Of a stretch of DNA of 37,360 nt, positions 7,930 to 14,458 are shown in pieces (the stretch's first letter is position 1; each line of letters opens with the position of its first letter). Made by a program: the position numbers and the translations under genes. Under the pieces are notes generated by a model. That model was not told where the DNA came from and did no database searches. It was given only the letters and a program-made list of their open reading frames with translations. This DNA is from Anaerolineales bacterium UBA2232 (lineage in GTDB: Bacteria; Chloroflexota; Anaerolineae; UBA2200): NCBI GenBank assembly GCA_002348045.1, contig DDYO01000265.1, positions 1-37,360 on the forward strand, given 5' to 3'.

Positions 7930-9314
7930 TGAGCCGGCAACTCGTCGACTGCAGCCTGAGCTGCTGCCAGGACAGCACGAGGATCTGAGCCACCGCGAGA
8001 CACTGTATCAACGGCTTGGGCGAGCAGGTCGGCAACCGAAGACCAGTGGGGCAGTGCGGGCTCGGTAGTCCCGTGACCAACCAGTCCACAGGCCGTGGCG
8101 TACTGAGGGTTCTGCTTAAGGTAGGCCTGCATTTCTGGAGCTTCTTGGTTGGAGTGGAACAGGAGCAACGAACCCGTCTCGAGGGCCCAGAGGGCATCGT
8201 GCTGCGGCTCCAGCCACCAACGCAAGAAAAGCCACGATGCCAGTTGTTGGCGTGGAGTGGTACGCATCAGGCTGATGACCTTGCCCTGTAGCACGACGGT
8301 GGGATCACCATTCAGGTGGGGCAATGGCGCAATGGTCCAGTTAAAGGCAGGCACCCTGGTCCGCGGGTTCTGAATGGCGCTAACGTAGGCGGGAAGGGCG
8401 TCGGTGGTGCCAAAGGTAAACAGCGCCTTCTCGGCGGCAAAAGCCGGCAGGGCATCGGCGCTTGAAGTCACCCCATAGGCGCTGCCTTCGGCCACTTGGT
8501 CGTGGATCATGGTCAGGTAGGTTAAGACTGCCGGGTCGTACAAGTGCGGGAGGTGGCCCCTGGAGTCTACCAGGGTACCACCCAAAGACAGGATCCAATT
8601 GGCAGCGATGGTTCCATCAGCGACGTGGACGGTGCCCCAAGCATCGTTCTTGCGGTCTCGGGCGATGGTGCAGATGGCTTTGAACTCATCGAGGCTCTGA
8701 GGGGGAGAGTTGACCTTGAGTCTCTTGAGCCAGTCGGCATTGTAGTGCATCACTACGGCGCTGGTATCCCAGAGAATGCCGATCGGGTCCTGAGACTTGC
8801 CCGAAAGGCAGGGATTCCTCAGCGCTACCGGCGACAAGTCGCTGCGCAGAGTATCGCTCAGGCCATACTTGGGATGTTGGAGATACACGGTCAGTGGAAC
8901 CAGGGCATCGTGCGCGGCATAGTGGGCGACCTGCTCGCAGGGACTGATGATCAGGTCAGGGGGCGTACCCATGGCGAGGGCCGTTTCGACCTCTTGCTGC
9001 AGGTCGCCGTGGTACTCAACGGTGACCTGGATTCCATAGGTGTTGCTGGCTTCAAAGTCGGCCACAAGCCGCTTCAGGAGATCCTCTCTGGTCCCGGTGA
9101 AGGGGTGCCATACGTTGATCTCGGCACGGTCAGGGTCTACCCTGTCGAGCCCTGGTGTCTGGGTCGCCCTGGCCACAGTGGGCACTACAGTGACCCTTGG
9201 TGTGGGCAACGGATCGGTCGAGGCCAGCGAACCACAGGCCGTGCAAAGTACCAACAGGGCCAGGAGCGCGCTGGCCGGCCACCGAAGCGACCTGGTCAGA
9301 TTGCTCCGGGGCAT
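7926..9314 (-). CDS. Extracellular solute-binding lipoprotein (ABC-type, family 1-like)
   Basis: 462 residues from the start chosen. The signal peptide of about 27 residues ends in the lipobox CTAC, so the protein is lipid-anchored. The mature part looks like a sugar-type periplasmic-binding fold: EINVWHPFTG, then DLLKRLVADFEAS, MGTPPDLI and the aromatic-rich WLFLRWWLEP. In this family such proteins hand sugars or oligomers to an ABC permease. No permease or ATPase gene is nearby; instead its stop is coupled to the degenerate phosphodiesterase lipoprotein. An upstream in-frame ATG at 9419 would give an implausible 61-residue signal peptide. No ribosome-binding site is evident before 9314, where the message instead reads pyrimidine-rich. 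Ligand unknown. Confidence 0.85.
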   Translation of the reverse strand: MPRSNLTRSLRWPASALLALLVLCTACGSLASTDPLPTPRVTVVPTVARATQTPGLDRVDPDRAEINVWHPFTGTREDLLKRLVADFEASNTYGIQVTVEYHGDLQQEVETALAMGTPPDLIISPCEQVAHYAAHDALVPLTVYLQHPKYGLSDTLRSDLSPVALRNPCLSGKSQDPIGILWDTSAVVMHYNADWLKRLKVNSPPQSLDEFKAICTIARDRKNDAWGTVHVADGTIAANWILSLGGTLVDSRGHLPHLYDPAVLTYLTMIHDQVAEGSAYGVTSSADALPAFAAEKALFTFGTTDALPAYVSAIQNPRTRVPAFNWTIAPLPHLNGDPTVVLQGKVISLMRTTPRQQLASWLFLRWWLEPQHDALWALETGSLLLFHSNQEAPEMQAYLKQNPQYATACGLVGHGTTEPALPHWSSVADLLAQAVDTVSRGGSDPRAVLAAAQAAVDELPAQ

Positions 9315-9430
9315 ATGAGGAGAGGTACCACTGCACAGGGCATGGTCTGGGTGACCACTGGCTCTTGCCCGGATGTTCTCGACGAAAATGAGTACTCGTA
9401 TTGTAAGCTTTCCTTTCATGGTTGGGCCGG

Positions 9431-9459
9431 ATTATAGTGGAGAATAGTCTCCTGGCAAA
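9431..9459 (-). promoter_or_regulatory. Promoter for the solute-binding/pseudophosphodiesterase operon, with an internal palindrome
   Basis: On the minus strand TTTGCC (9459-9454), 17-bp spacer and TATAAT (9436-9431). The spacer contains GGAGA-N4-TCTCC (9439-9452), an inverted repeat placed as an operator would be. The leader to the ATG at 9314 is about 110 bases. The whole stretch 9315-9676 holds no other gene I can support: it contains this promoter and the divergent one at 9554-9582. Confidence 0.6.
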
Positions 9460-9553
9460 CGAGTGCTAGCCCGCTCGATTAGGGACGCCTCGCTTCACCA
9501 CCGCGCTTATGGACCAACTGCGCAGGTCGTCGCAAGACGGCAAGGCCGTGACC

Positions 9554-9582
9554 TTGCGGGCGCAGCATCCCGTGGTTATAAT
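9554..9582 (+). promoter_or_regulatory. Sigma70-type promoter for the YkvA-like gene
   Basis: TTGCGG (9554-9559), 17-bp spacer, TATAAT (9577-9582). Transcription would start near 9589. This rules out the in-frame ATG at 9509 as the start of the DUF1232 gene. Confidence 0.6.
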
Positions 9583-9676
9583 ATTCCGGTGCCCGACGAG
9601 GACTCGACCCAGGGCAAAGCCTGCGGCGCTAGGAGGGGTAGGAGTCGGAAGTGGAGAGGGCGGACACGTAGACCAA

Positions 9677-9991
9677 GTGGGCTGGTGGAGGGAGTTGGTG
9701 CGGACGGTACGCGTGTCCTGGCGCCTGCTGCGCGATCCCTCGGTGCCCGTGTGGCCCAAGCTGATCCCCCTTGCGGCTGTGGGGTATGTGATCTTGCCAG
9801 TCGATCTCATACCCGACTTGGCGCCACTTGTGGGACAGGCAGACGACGTTGCGGTGGTGCTGCTTGCGCTGCGGCTGTTCATCCGTTGCTGTCCCACTGA
9901 GGCCGTGCGGCGTTATGACGATTCTCCATCCTCCCTGGCCGTAAGATACAAAGTCCGTGACGCAAACGAACAAACTGGACCTGACCACTGA
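9677..9991 (+). CDS. YkvA/DUF1232 family small membrane protein
   Basis: About 104 residues from the GTG start proposed here. The core matches DUF1232: WRLLRDPSVPVWPKLIPLAA, then VILPVDLIPDLAPLVGQADD and a hydrophobic VAVVLLALRLF. This is the family hallmark of two short hydrophobic helices joined by a D-IPD turn, giving a small inner-membrane protein of unknown function. The frame stays open upstream to an ATG at 9509, but that lies before the promoter at 9554-9582. Purine-rich sites (AGGAGGGG at 9631-9638, GGAGAGGGCGG at 9653-9663) favour a start near 9677, where GTG is the first usable codon. The exact start is uncertain. It precedes rpsF on the same strand but rpsF has its own promoter. 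Confidence 0.75.
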   Translation: MGWWRELVRTVRVSWRLLRDPSVPVWPKLIPLAAVGYVILPVDLIPDLAPLVGQADDVAVVLLALRLFIRCCPTEAVRRYDDSPSSLAVRYKVRDANEQTGPDH

Positions 9992-10088
9992 AGGTACCGA
10001 ACGTGGAAAAGCTTCTTTGACAACACAGCGGCAGTCGCCGCGTGATACAGCTCAGGTTCTTTGCGCCCCCATGGCCAGTGCCTTTGGT

Positions 10089-10117
10089 TTGCCTGCAGGG
10101 GGCTTTTGTGCTACAAT
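10089..10117 (+). promoter_or_regulatory. Promoter of the rpsF-rpsR operon
   Basis: TTGCCT (10089-10094), 17-bp spacer, TACAAT (10112-10117). It is followed by a roughly 95-base structured leader before rpsF. Confidence 0.65.
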
Positions 10118-10130
10118 GGCCTTCCGACAG

Positions 10131-10185
10131 AAGGTTGTACAGACAACCTTTCCGCTCCAGGGCGCACGGTCTCCCCGACGGTGCG
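10131..10185 (+). promoter_or_regulatory. Structured 5' leader of rpsF-rpsR, candidate S6:S18 autoregulatory element
   Basis: Two hairpins lie between promoter and start codon. The first is a perfect 8-bp stem, AAGGTTGT with ACAACCTT around an ACAG loop (10131-10150). The second pairs CGCAC with GTGCG (10163-10167, 10181-10185), has a G/G mismatch, then GTC with GAC around TCCCC, so that a CCG sits at the loop edge. Bacterial rpsF leaders often bind the S6:S18 complex through a hairpin presenting CCG (established for the S6:S18 leader motif). The match here is by eye and partial. Confidence 0.5.
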
Positions 10186-10220
10186 GTCTTGCAGCAATCC
10201 CAAGGAAAGGAGGTATGACG

Positions 10221-10511
10221 ATGCCAGGTTATGAGATCGTCTTCATCGCACAGCCCACCATGGAGCAGGAACCTTTGGTGGCGTTGGTTGACAAGGTGAC
10301 CAAGTTTGTCAACGATCTCCAGGGCCAAGTGGTTCGCGTGGACAGCTGGGGCAAGCGCAGACTGGCCTATCCCATCAAGAAGCAGTTTGAAGGGTTCTAC
10401 TATGTGGCCGAGATCGAGCTTCCGGCTACCGCTGTACGCGGCTTGGAACGAAGCCTTAGAGTCGTAGAAGAGATTATCCGTTACCTTATCGTGCGAAAGG
10501 ACGAAGCGTAA
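10221..10511 (+). CDS. rpsF: 30S ribosomal protein S6
   Basis: 96 residues, standard length. S6 is a ferredoxin-like RNA-binding protein of the small-subunit platform that pairs with S18. Recognisable features are the start PGYEIVFI, the VVRVDSWGKRRLAYPIKK block and GFYYVAEIELP, and the end RYLIVRKDEA. Two in-frame ATGs lie close together; the consensus AAAGGAGGT (10206-10213) is one base from 10215 but seven from 10221, so 10221 is the start. It is followed directly by rpsR; the ssb gene often found between them is absent. Confidence 0.96.
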   Translation: MPGYEIVFIAQPTMEQEPLVALVDKVTKFVNDLQGQVVRVDSWGKRRLAYPIKKQFEGFYYVAEIELPATAVRGLERSLRVVEEIIRYLIVRKDEA

Positions 10512-10561
10512 TACGCTTTGTTGGTCACGAAGGGTGACGCTCATCGTCAAAGGGGGACATT

Positions 10562-10885
10562 TTGAGCACCGATACACCTCAGGAATCACCAGCGGCTCAG
10601 CCTAGTCAACAGCCGCAACAAGGTTTTCGCCCGCGACGGTTCGGACCACGTGGTCGTTATGGTCCACCGCAGCGCAAGAAGTGCGCTTTCTGCGTGGACA
10701 GAAACCTTCACATTGACTACAAGCGCTATGACCAGTTGCGCAACTATGTCACTGACAAAGGCAAGATACTGCCCAGTCGAACAACGGGGACCTGTGCCCG
10801 GCATCAGCGCACTTTGTCTCTGGCCATCAAGCGGGCGCGCTTCCTCGCTCTGTTGCCATATGTAGCCGCAGCGCGCAAGGTATAG
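10562..10885 (+). CDS. rpsR: 30S ribosomal protein S18, zinc-binding form with N-terminal extension
   Basis: 107 residues. S18 binds 16S rRNA with S6 on the platform. The core begins RKKCAFCVD and includes [18 protein letters not shown] and the TGTCARHQR block. The CxxC pair plus Cys-x2-His makes this the C+ (zinc-ligand-bearing) type of S18. The first roughly 37 residues are Gln/Pro/Arg-rich and low in complexity, longer than in most bacteria. The start is TTG with an AAAGGGGG site about five bases upstream; no in-frame ATG is nearby, so a weak start codon is used for a ribosomal protein. Fifty bases separate it from rpsF. Confidence 0.95.
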   Translation: MSTDTPQESPAAQPSQQPQQGFRPRRFGPRGRYGPPQRKKCAFCVDRNLHIDYKRYDQLRNYVTDKGKILPSRTTGTCARHQRTLSLAIKRARFLALLPYVAAARKV

Positions 10886-10933
10886 GCCCGTGAGTAGGGC
10901 GGATATGATGGTTCGTATCGACGAGGCAAAGCC

Positions 10934-12088
10934 ATGACAAAGAAGCGCGCACCACAGGCTCCTGCTGTCAGCCAGAAAACGGTCTCTCGTGCTGAACGCG
11001 AGAAGCGACAACGCAAAGTACTCTACATCGTCGCTGGCATTACCGTGGCGCTGGTGGTATTGGTGTTGGGCTCGGGGCTGTATCAGGAGTATATAGCCAA
11101 GCCAGCTGCCCCGGTGGCTACAGTGGACGGCAAAGCTATCACAACTCGCGACTATCAGATGCGGGTGCTTCTCCGGCGGGCCGAGTTGTCCAACTACATC
11201 GGCCAGCTTCAGACCCAATTGGCCAGCCTCGATCCCACGGTGGAAGGCCAGCAGTTCCTGATCGAGTACTTCCAGCAGCAGTTGCAGCAAGTTCAGGGCG
11301 AGGCGGCCAGCTTGCCCCTCAGCGTGCTGGATGAGGTCATCGATGAGGAGCTGGTCAGGCAGGAAGCGGCTAGACGCGGCTTGGGGGTCACACCGGATGA
11401 GCTGCAGGAGGAGATTGAGCAACAGTTTGGCTATGAGCGGAATCCTCCCACACCTACGCCAACTCCGATCACGGCAACCATCGCTACTACCTTGACAGCA
11501 ACTCCCAGTCCCACGGTCATGACCCAGGAGATGTTCGCAAAGAACTATGGCGACTATGTGGCTTCGCTGGTGAAGGATGTGGGTGTCACCGAGGCGCATT
11601 TTCGCCGGCTGTTCGAGCTCAATGTCCTGAGACGTGAGCTTCAGGAGTCTCTGGCCACCGAAGTGCCCACCAGTGCAGAACAGGTTCGGGCTCGCCATAT
11701 CCTGGTGGCAACCCAGGAGGAGGCAGATCAGATTATCGAACGCCTGAAGGGCGGAGAGGATTTTGCTGATCTGGCTGCCGAGCTATCCCTGGATACGAGC
11801 AATAATCTGCAGGGCGGAGACTTGGGTTGGTTTTCTCGGGGACAAATGGTGACCGAGTTCGATGAGGCGGCGTTCACGCTGCAACCGGGCGAGACCAGCG
11901 GCGTTGTTCAGTCGACTTTCGGTTTTCACATTATCAACGTGTTGGAACGCGAGGCCGATCGGCCCCTGGACGACGCAGCGTTGGAATCAAAGAAGAGCGC
12001 TGCTTTGCAGGATTGGCTCGCAGAGAAGCGGGAATCGGACATCGTCCGACGCTACTGGACCTCCAGTATGATCCCTCCATCCCGCTAG
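10934..12088 (+). CDS. Membrane-anchored PpiC/SurA-type peptidyl-prolyl isomerase
   Basis: 384 residues. A basic N-terminus is followed by one transmembrane helix (about 29-50), giving a type II membrane protein with an external chaperone body. Residues 60-240 form a SurA N-domain-like helical region, VATVDGKAITTRDYQ onward, interrupted by a Thr/Pro-rich insertion at about 171-195. Residues 252-345 are a parvulin (PpiC) domain with RARHILVAT, LSLDTSNNLQGGDLGWFSRG and STFGFHIINVLE, keeping the family's conserved histidines. Such proteins fold exported proteins. A GAGG site precedes the ATG. It ends just before a strong terminator, so it may be the last gene of the rpsF transcript; a separate promoter was not identified. 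Confidence 0.92.
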   Translation: MTKKRAPQAPAVSQKTVSRAEREKRQRKVLYIVAGITVALVVLVLGSGLYQEYIAKPAAPVATVDGKAITTRDYQMRVLLRRAELSNYIGQLQTQLASLDPTVEGQQFLIEYFQQQLQQVQGEAASLPLSVLDEVIDEELVRQEAARRGLGVTPDELQEEIEQQFGYERNPPTPTPTPITATIATTLTATPSPTVMTQEMFAKNYGDYVASLVKDVGVTEAHFRRLFELNVLRRELQESLATEVPTSAEQVRARHILVATQEEADQIIERLKGGEDFADLAAELSLDTSNNLQGGDLGWFSRGQMVTEFDEAAFTLQPGETSGVVQSTFGFHIINVLEREADRPLDDAALESKKSAALQDWLAEKRESDIVRRYWTSSMIPPSR

Positions 12089-12101
12089 CCTGGGCAAGAC
12101 G

Positions 12102-12135
12102 AAAAGGGCTCCATCCCGCGGGATGGAGCCCTTTT
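12102..12135. terminator. Bidirectional intrinsic terminator between ppiC-like gene and rel
   Basis: A perfect inverted repeat: 16-base arms (12102-12117 and 12120-12135) around GC, each arm beginning or ending in AAAAGGG or CCCTTTT. The A-run on one side and T-run on the other make it work in both directions. It sits between convergent stop codons. Confidence 0.9.
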
Positions 12136-12147
12136 GCTTTGGCTGGG

Positions 12148-14301
12148 TTAGCCCTTCTCGCGTCTAGCTTCCAGAATGTCCCGCATGCCTTCTAGCTTGC
12201 TCAGCACGTTGCGCAGCTGTCCAATGCTGGTTATCTGGAGGGTGGCGGTGATCGTGGCAGTGTTGTCTCCCTGGGTGCTGATCTGGGCAGCACTCATGCT
12301 CACGCCCTCGTCCGCCATGATAGTGGCGATATCCCGAAGGAGTCCGGACCGGTCGAAGGCTTCGATGAACACTTTGACCGGATAGGTTTCTCGGGTGATC
12401 CCCCATTCCACATCGATCAGCCGCTCACCGTCCGGGATGTTCTTGACGTTGGGACAATCGCGGCGGTGCACCGTGATGCCCGTTCCCCGGGTAATGTAGC
12501 CGATGATGGGATCCCCTGGAACAGGACTGCAGCAGTGCGCCAGGCGGGTAAGCAGATCGCCTACCCCCTTGACCTGAACTCCCACGACGGTGGGCGCGGG
12601 TAGCACCGGCCCGGAGACCAGCTCTGGCTGGATGGCGACATCGGCCAGCTTCGTGGCAATGACTTGTGGGGAGACATCTCCGTAGCCGATTGCCGCTAGA
12701 AGGCTCTCGACGTTCTGGTACTTGAACAAAGTTGCAATCTCTTCAAACGAGCGCTGTTCCAGACCCAGGCGATGCAGTTCGCGCTCCAGGATTTCACGAC
12801 CCTGGATGATGTTATCCTCACGTTCCTGCTGCTTGAACCACTGACGGACCTTCTCTCGGGCTCGAGCGGTTCGCAGGTATCCCCGCTCCTGGTTCAGCCA
12901 ATCGCGACTGGGTCCGCCCTTCTTGGCGGCCAAGACTTCGACTTGGTCGCCTGTGTGCAATTCATAGTCGAGGGGGACGAGGCGACCGTTGATGCGAGCC
13001 CCGCGACAGCGATGGCCGATATCGGTGTGGATGTGGTAGGCAAAATCCACCGGGGTCGCCCCCTGGGGCAGGTCCACGATGTCGCCCTTGGGAGTAAAGA
13101 CGTAGACCCGTTCTGGAAAAACGTCGCTCTTGACCGAGTCCAGGAATTGTTTAGCATCAGCAGCATCCTGCCGGTACTCGGCCACCTGGCGGAGCAAGGC
13201 GATCTTGGCATCCAGGCTGAGGTCTCGCCGCGCATGCTCCTTGTAACGCCAGTGCGCCGCGACCCCGAACTCGGCCACATAGTGCATCTTCCAGGTCCGA
13301 ATCTGCACCTCCAGGGGACGGCCCTCCGGGCCAATGACAGCAGTGTGCAGCGACTGATACAGGTTGTCCTTGGGCATGGCGATATAGTCGTCGAACTGGC
13401 CGGAGATCGGCCTCCACATGGTGTGGATGGTGCCCAGAGCTGCATAGCAGTCCCTCACCTCGTCCACCAAGATGCGCACTCCGCGCACGTCATAGATCTC
13501 CTCGAACTCCCGTTCTTTCTGTCGCATCTTCTGGTAGATGCTGTAGATGTGCTTGGGCCGACCTGTCACTTCGGCGTGGATGTTTTCCTCCTCGAGGCGT
13601 TGCCGAATGATCACTAACACGCGATCGACCCATTTCTCGCGCTCCTGGCGCCTTTCCGCCAGAAGTTCGGCTATTTCCCGGTAGGCAGTGGGATCCAGGT
13701 TCTGAAGGGACAGGTCCTCCAGTTGCCACTTGAGCTCCCATACCCCCAGGCGATTAGCCAAAGGCGCATAGACATCCAGGGTCTCCTGGGCGATTCGCCG
13801 TCTCTTGTCTTCGGGCAGGGCCTTGAGGGTGCTCATGTTGTGCAGACGGTCGGCCAGCTTGATTATGATCACACGGACATCCTTGGCCATTGCCAGAAAG
13901 ATCTTGAGGATGTTTTCCGCTTGTGCCTCGGCCAGTCCTCCCTGGCCACTTCGGCTGAGCTCGGAGATGCGCTGCAGTTTTGTGACGCCGTCCACCAGCA
14001 GGACTACGTCGTCTCCAAACTGCTCTCTCAGTTCTTCGAGGGTTGCTTTGGTGTCTTCAACTGTATCGTGCAGCAATGACGCAACGATGGTGGTGGTGTC
14101 CAGGCGGAGGCCAGCGAGGATTCCGGCCACAGCCAGAGGGTGTGTGATGTAGGGCTCACCGGATGCGCGCGACTGGCCAGTGTGCGCGCCGAGAGCCCAC
14201 TCGTAGGCACGCTGAACCGTAGGCAGATCAACGTCCGGCGCGTTCGCGGTGATCTGACGGGTCAGCTCTTCGATTGTAGTGACTGCCGACGATTGGTCCA
14301 T
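12148..14301 (-). CDS. rel: Bifunctional (p)ppGpp synthetase/hydrolase, Rel/SpoT family
   Basis: 717 residues, full length. Domain order is HD hydrolase, synthetase, TGS, zinc-finger/conserved-cysteine and ACT. The hydrolase site is intact: His40, His54 in YITHPL, His78-Asp79 and Glu82-Asp83 in LLHDTVEDT, and Asp151 in IKLADRLHNM. The synthetase has DVRGVRI, then YIAMPKDNLYQSLHT and RPLEVQIRT (270-340). TGS spans about 397-457, the HCCSPVPGD cysteine motif is near 590, and an ACT domain ends the protein. It makes and degrades the stringent-response alarmone in the cytoplasm. With both halves intact it should be the main, perhaps only, long RSH enzyme. A promoter lies just upstream; the terminator at 12102-12135 closes it. 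Confidence 0.96.
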   Translation of the reverse strand: MDQSSAVTTIEELTRQITANAPDVDLPTVQRAYEWALGAHTGQSRASGEPYITHPLAVAGILAGLRLDTTTIVASLLHDTVEDTKATLEELREQFGDDVVLLVDGVTKLQRISELSRSGQGGLAEAQAENILKIFLAMAKDVRVIIIKLADRLHNMSTLKALPEDKRRRIAQETLDVYAPLANRLGVWELKWQLEDLSLQNLDPTAYREIAELLAERRQEREKWVDRVLVIIRQRLEEENIHAEVTGRPKHIYSIYQKMRQKEREFEEIYDVRGVRILVDEVRDCYAALGTIHTMWRPISGQFDDYIAMPKDNLYQSLHTAVIGPEGRPLEVQIRTWKMHYVAEFGVAAHWRYKEHARRDLSLDAKIALLRQVAEYRQDAADAKQFLDSVKSDVFPERVYVFTPKGDIVDLPQGATPVDFAYHIHTDIGHRCRGARINGRLVPLDYELHTGDQVEVLAAKKGGPSRDWLNQERGYLRTARAREKVRQWFKQQEREDNIIQGREILERELHRLGLEQRSFEEIATLFKYQNVESLLAAIGYGDVSPQVIATKLADVAIQPELVSGPVLPAPTVVGVQVKGVGDLLTRLAHCCSPVPGDPIIGYITRGTGITVHRRDCPNVKNIPDGERLIDVEWGITRETYPVKVFIEAFDRSGLLRDIATIMADEGVSMSAAQISTQGDNTATITATLQITSIGQLRNVLSKLEGMRDILEARREKG

Positions 14302-14321
14302 GTGCGATATCCGTTGGTCTC

Positions 14322-14350
14322 AGTATAAGGTAGAGCCGTCTCGGCAGCAA
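14322..14350 (-). promoter_or_regulatory. Promoter of rel
   Basis: On the minus strand TTGCTG (14350-14345), 17-bp spacer, TATACT (14327-14322). The leader to the ATG at 14301 would be only about 15 bases. Divergent from the sbcC promoter. Confidence 0.65.
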
Positions 14351-14375
14351 ACAAGGTCCTGATTGGCGTTCTGCC

Positions 14376-14405
14376 TTGGCCAACCGGCGGCATTCGTGCT
14401 ATGAT
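14376..14405 (+). promoter_or_regulatory. Possible promoter of sbcC
   Basis: TTGGCC (14376-14381), 18-bp spacer, TATGAT (14400-14405), about 53 bases before the ATG at 14459. Confidence 0.5.
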
Positions 14406-14458
14406 ACCGGTGTCGTCGTTGGTGCACAGATGCCGGGGAGACATAAGGTCAGGTCGGG

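Noticed and set aside
9315..9419. Upstream ATG at 9419 for the solute-binding lipoprotein
   Set aside because: It would add 35 residues before a normal 27-residue lipoprotein signal, and it is only about five bases from the predicted start of transcription.
9463..9900. Plus-strand frame of 145 codons overlapping the YkvA-like gene
   Set aside because: Arg/Gly/Ala-rich shadow frame; the overlapping frame carries the clear DUF1232 motifs.
12772..13617. Plus-strand open frame (281 codons) within rel
   Set aside because: Antisense shadow of the Rel synthetase and TGS domains.
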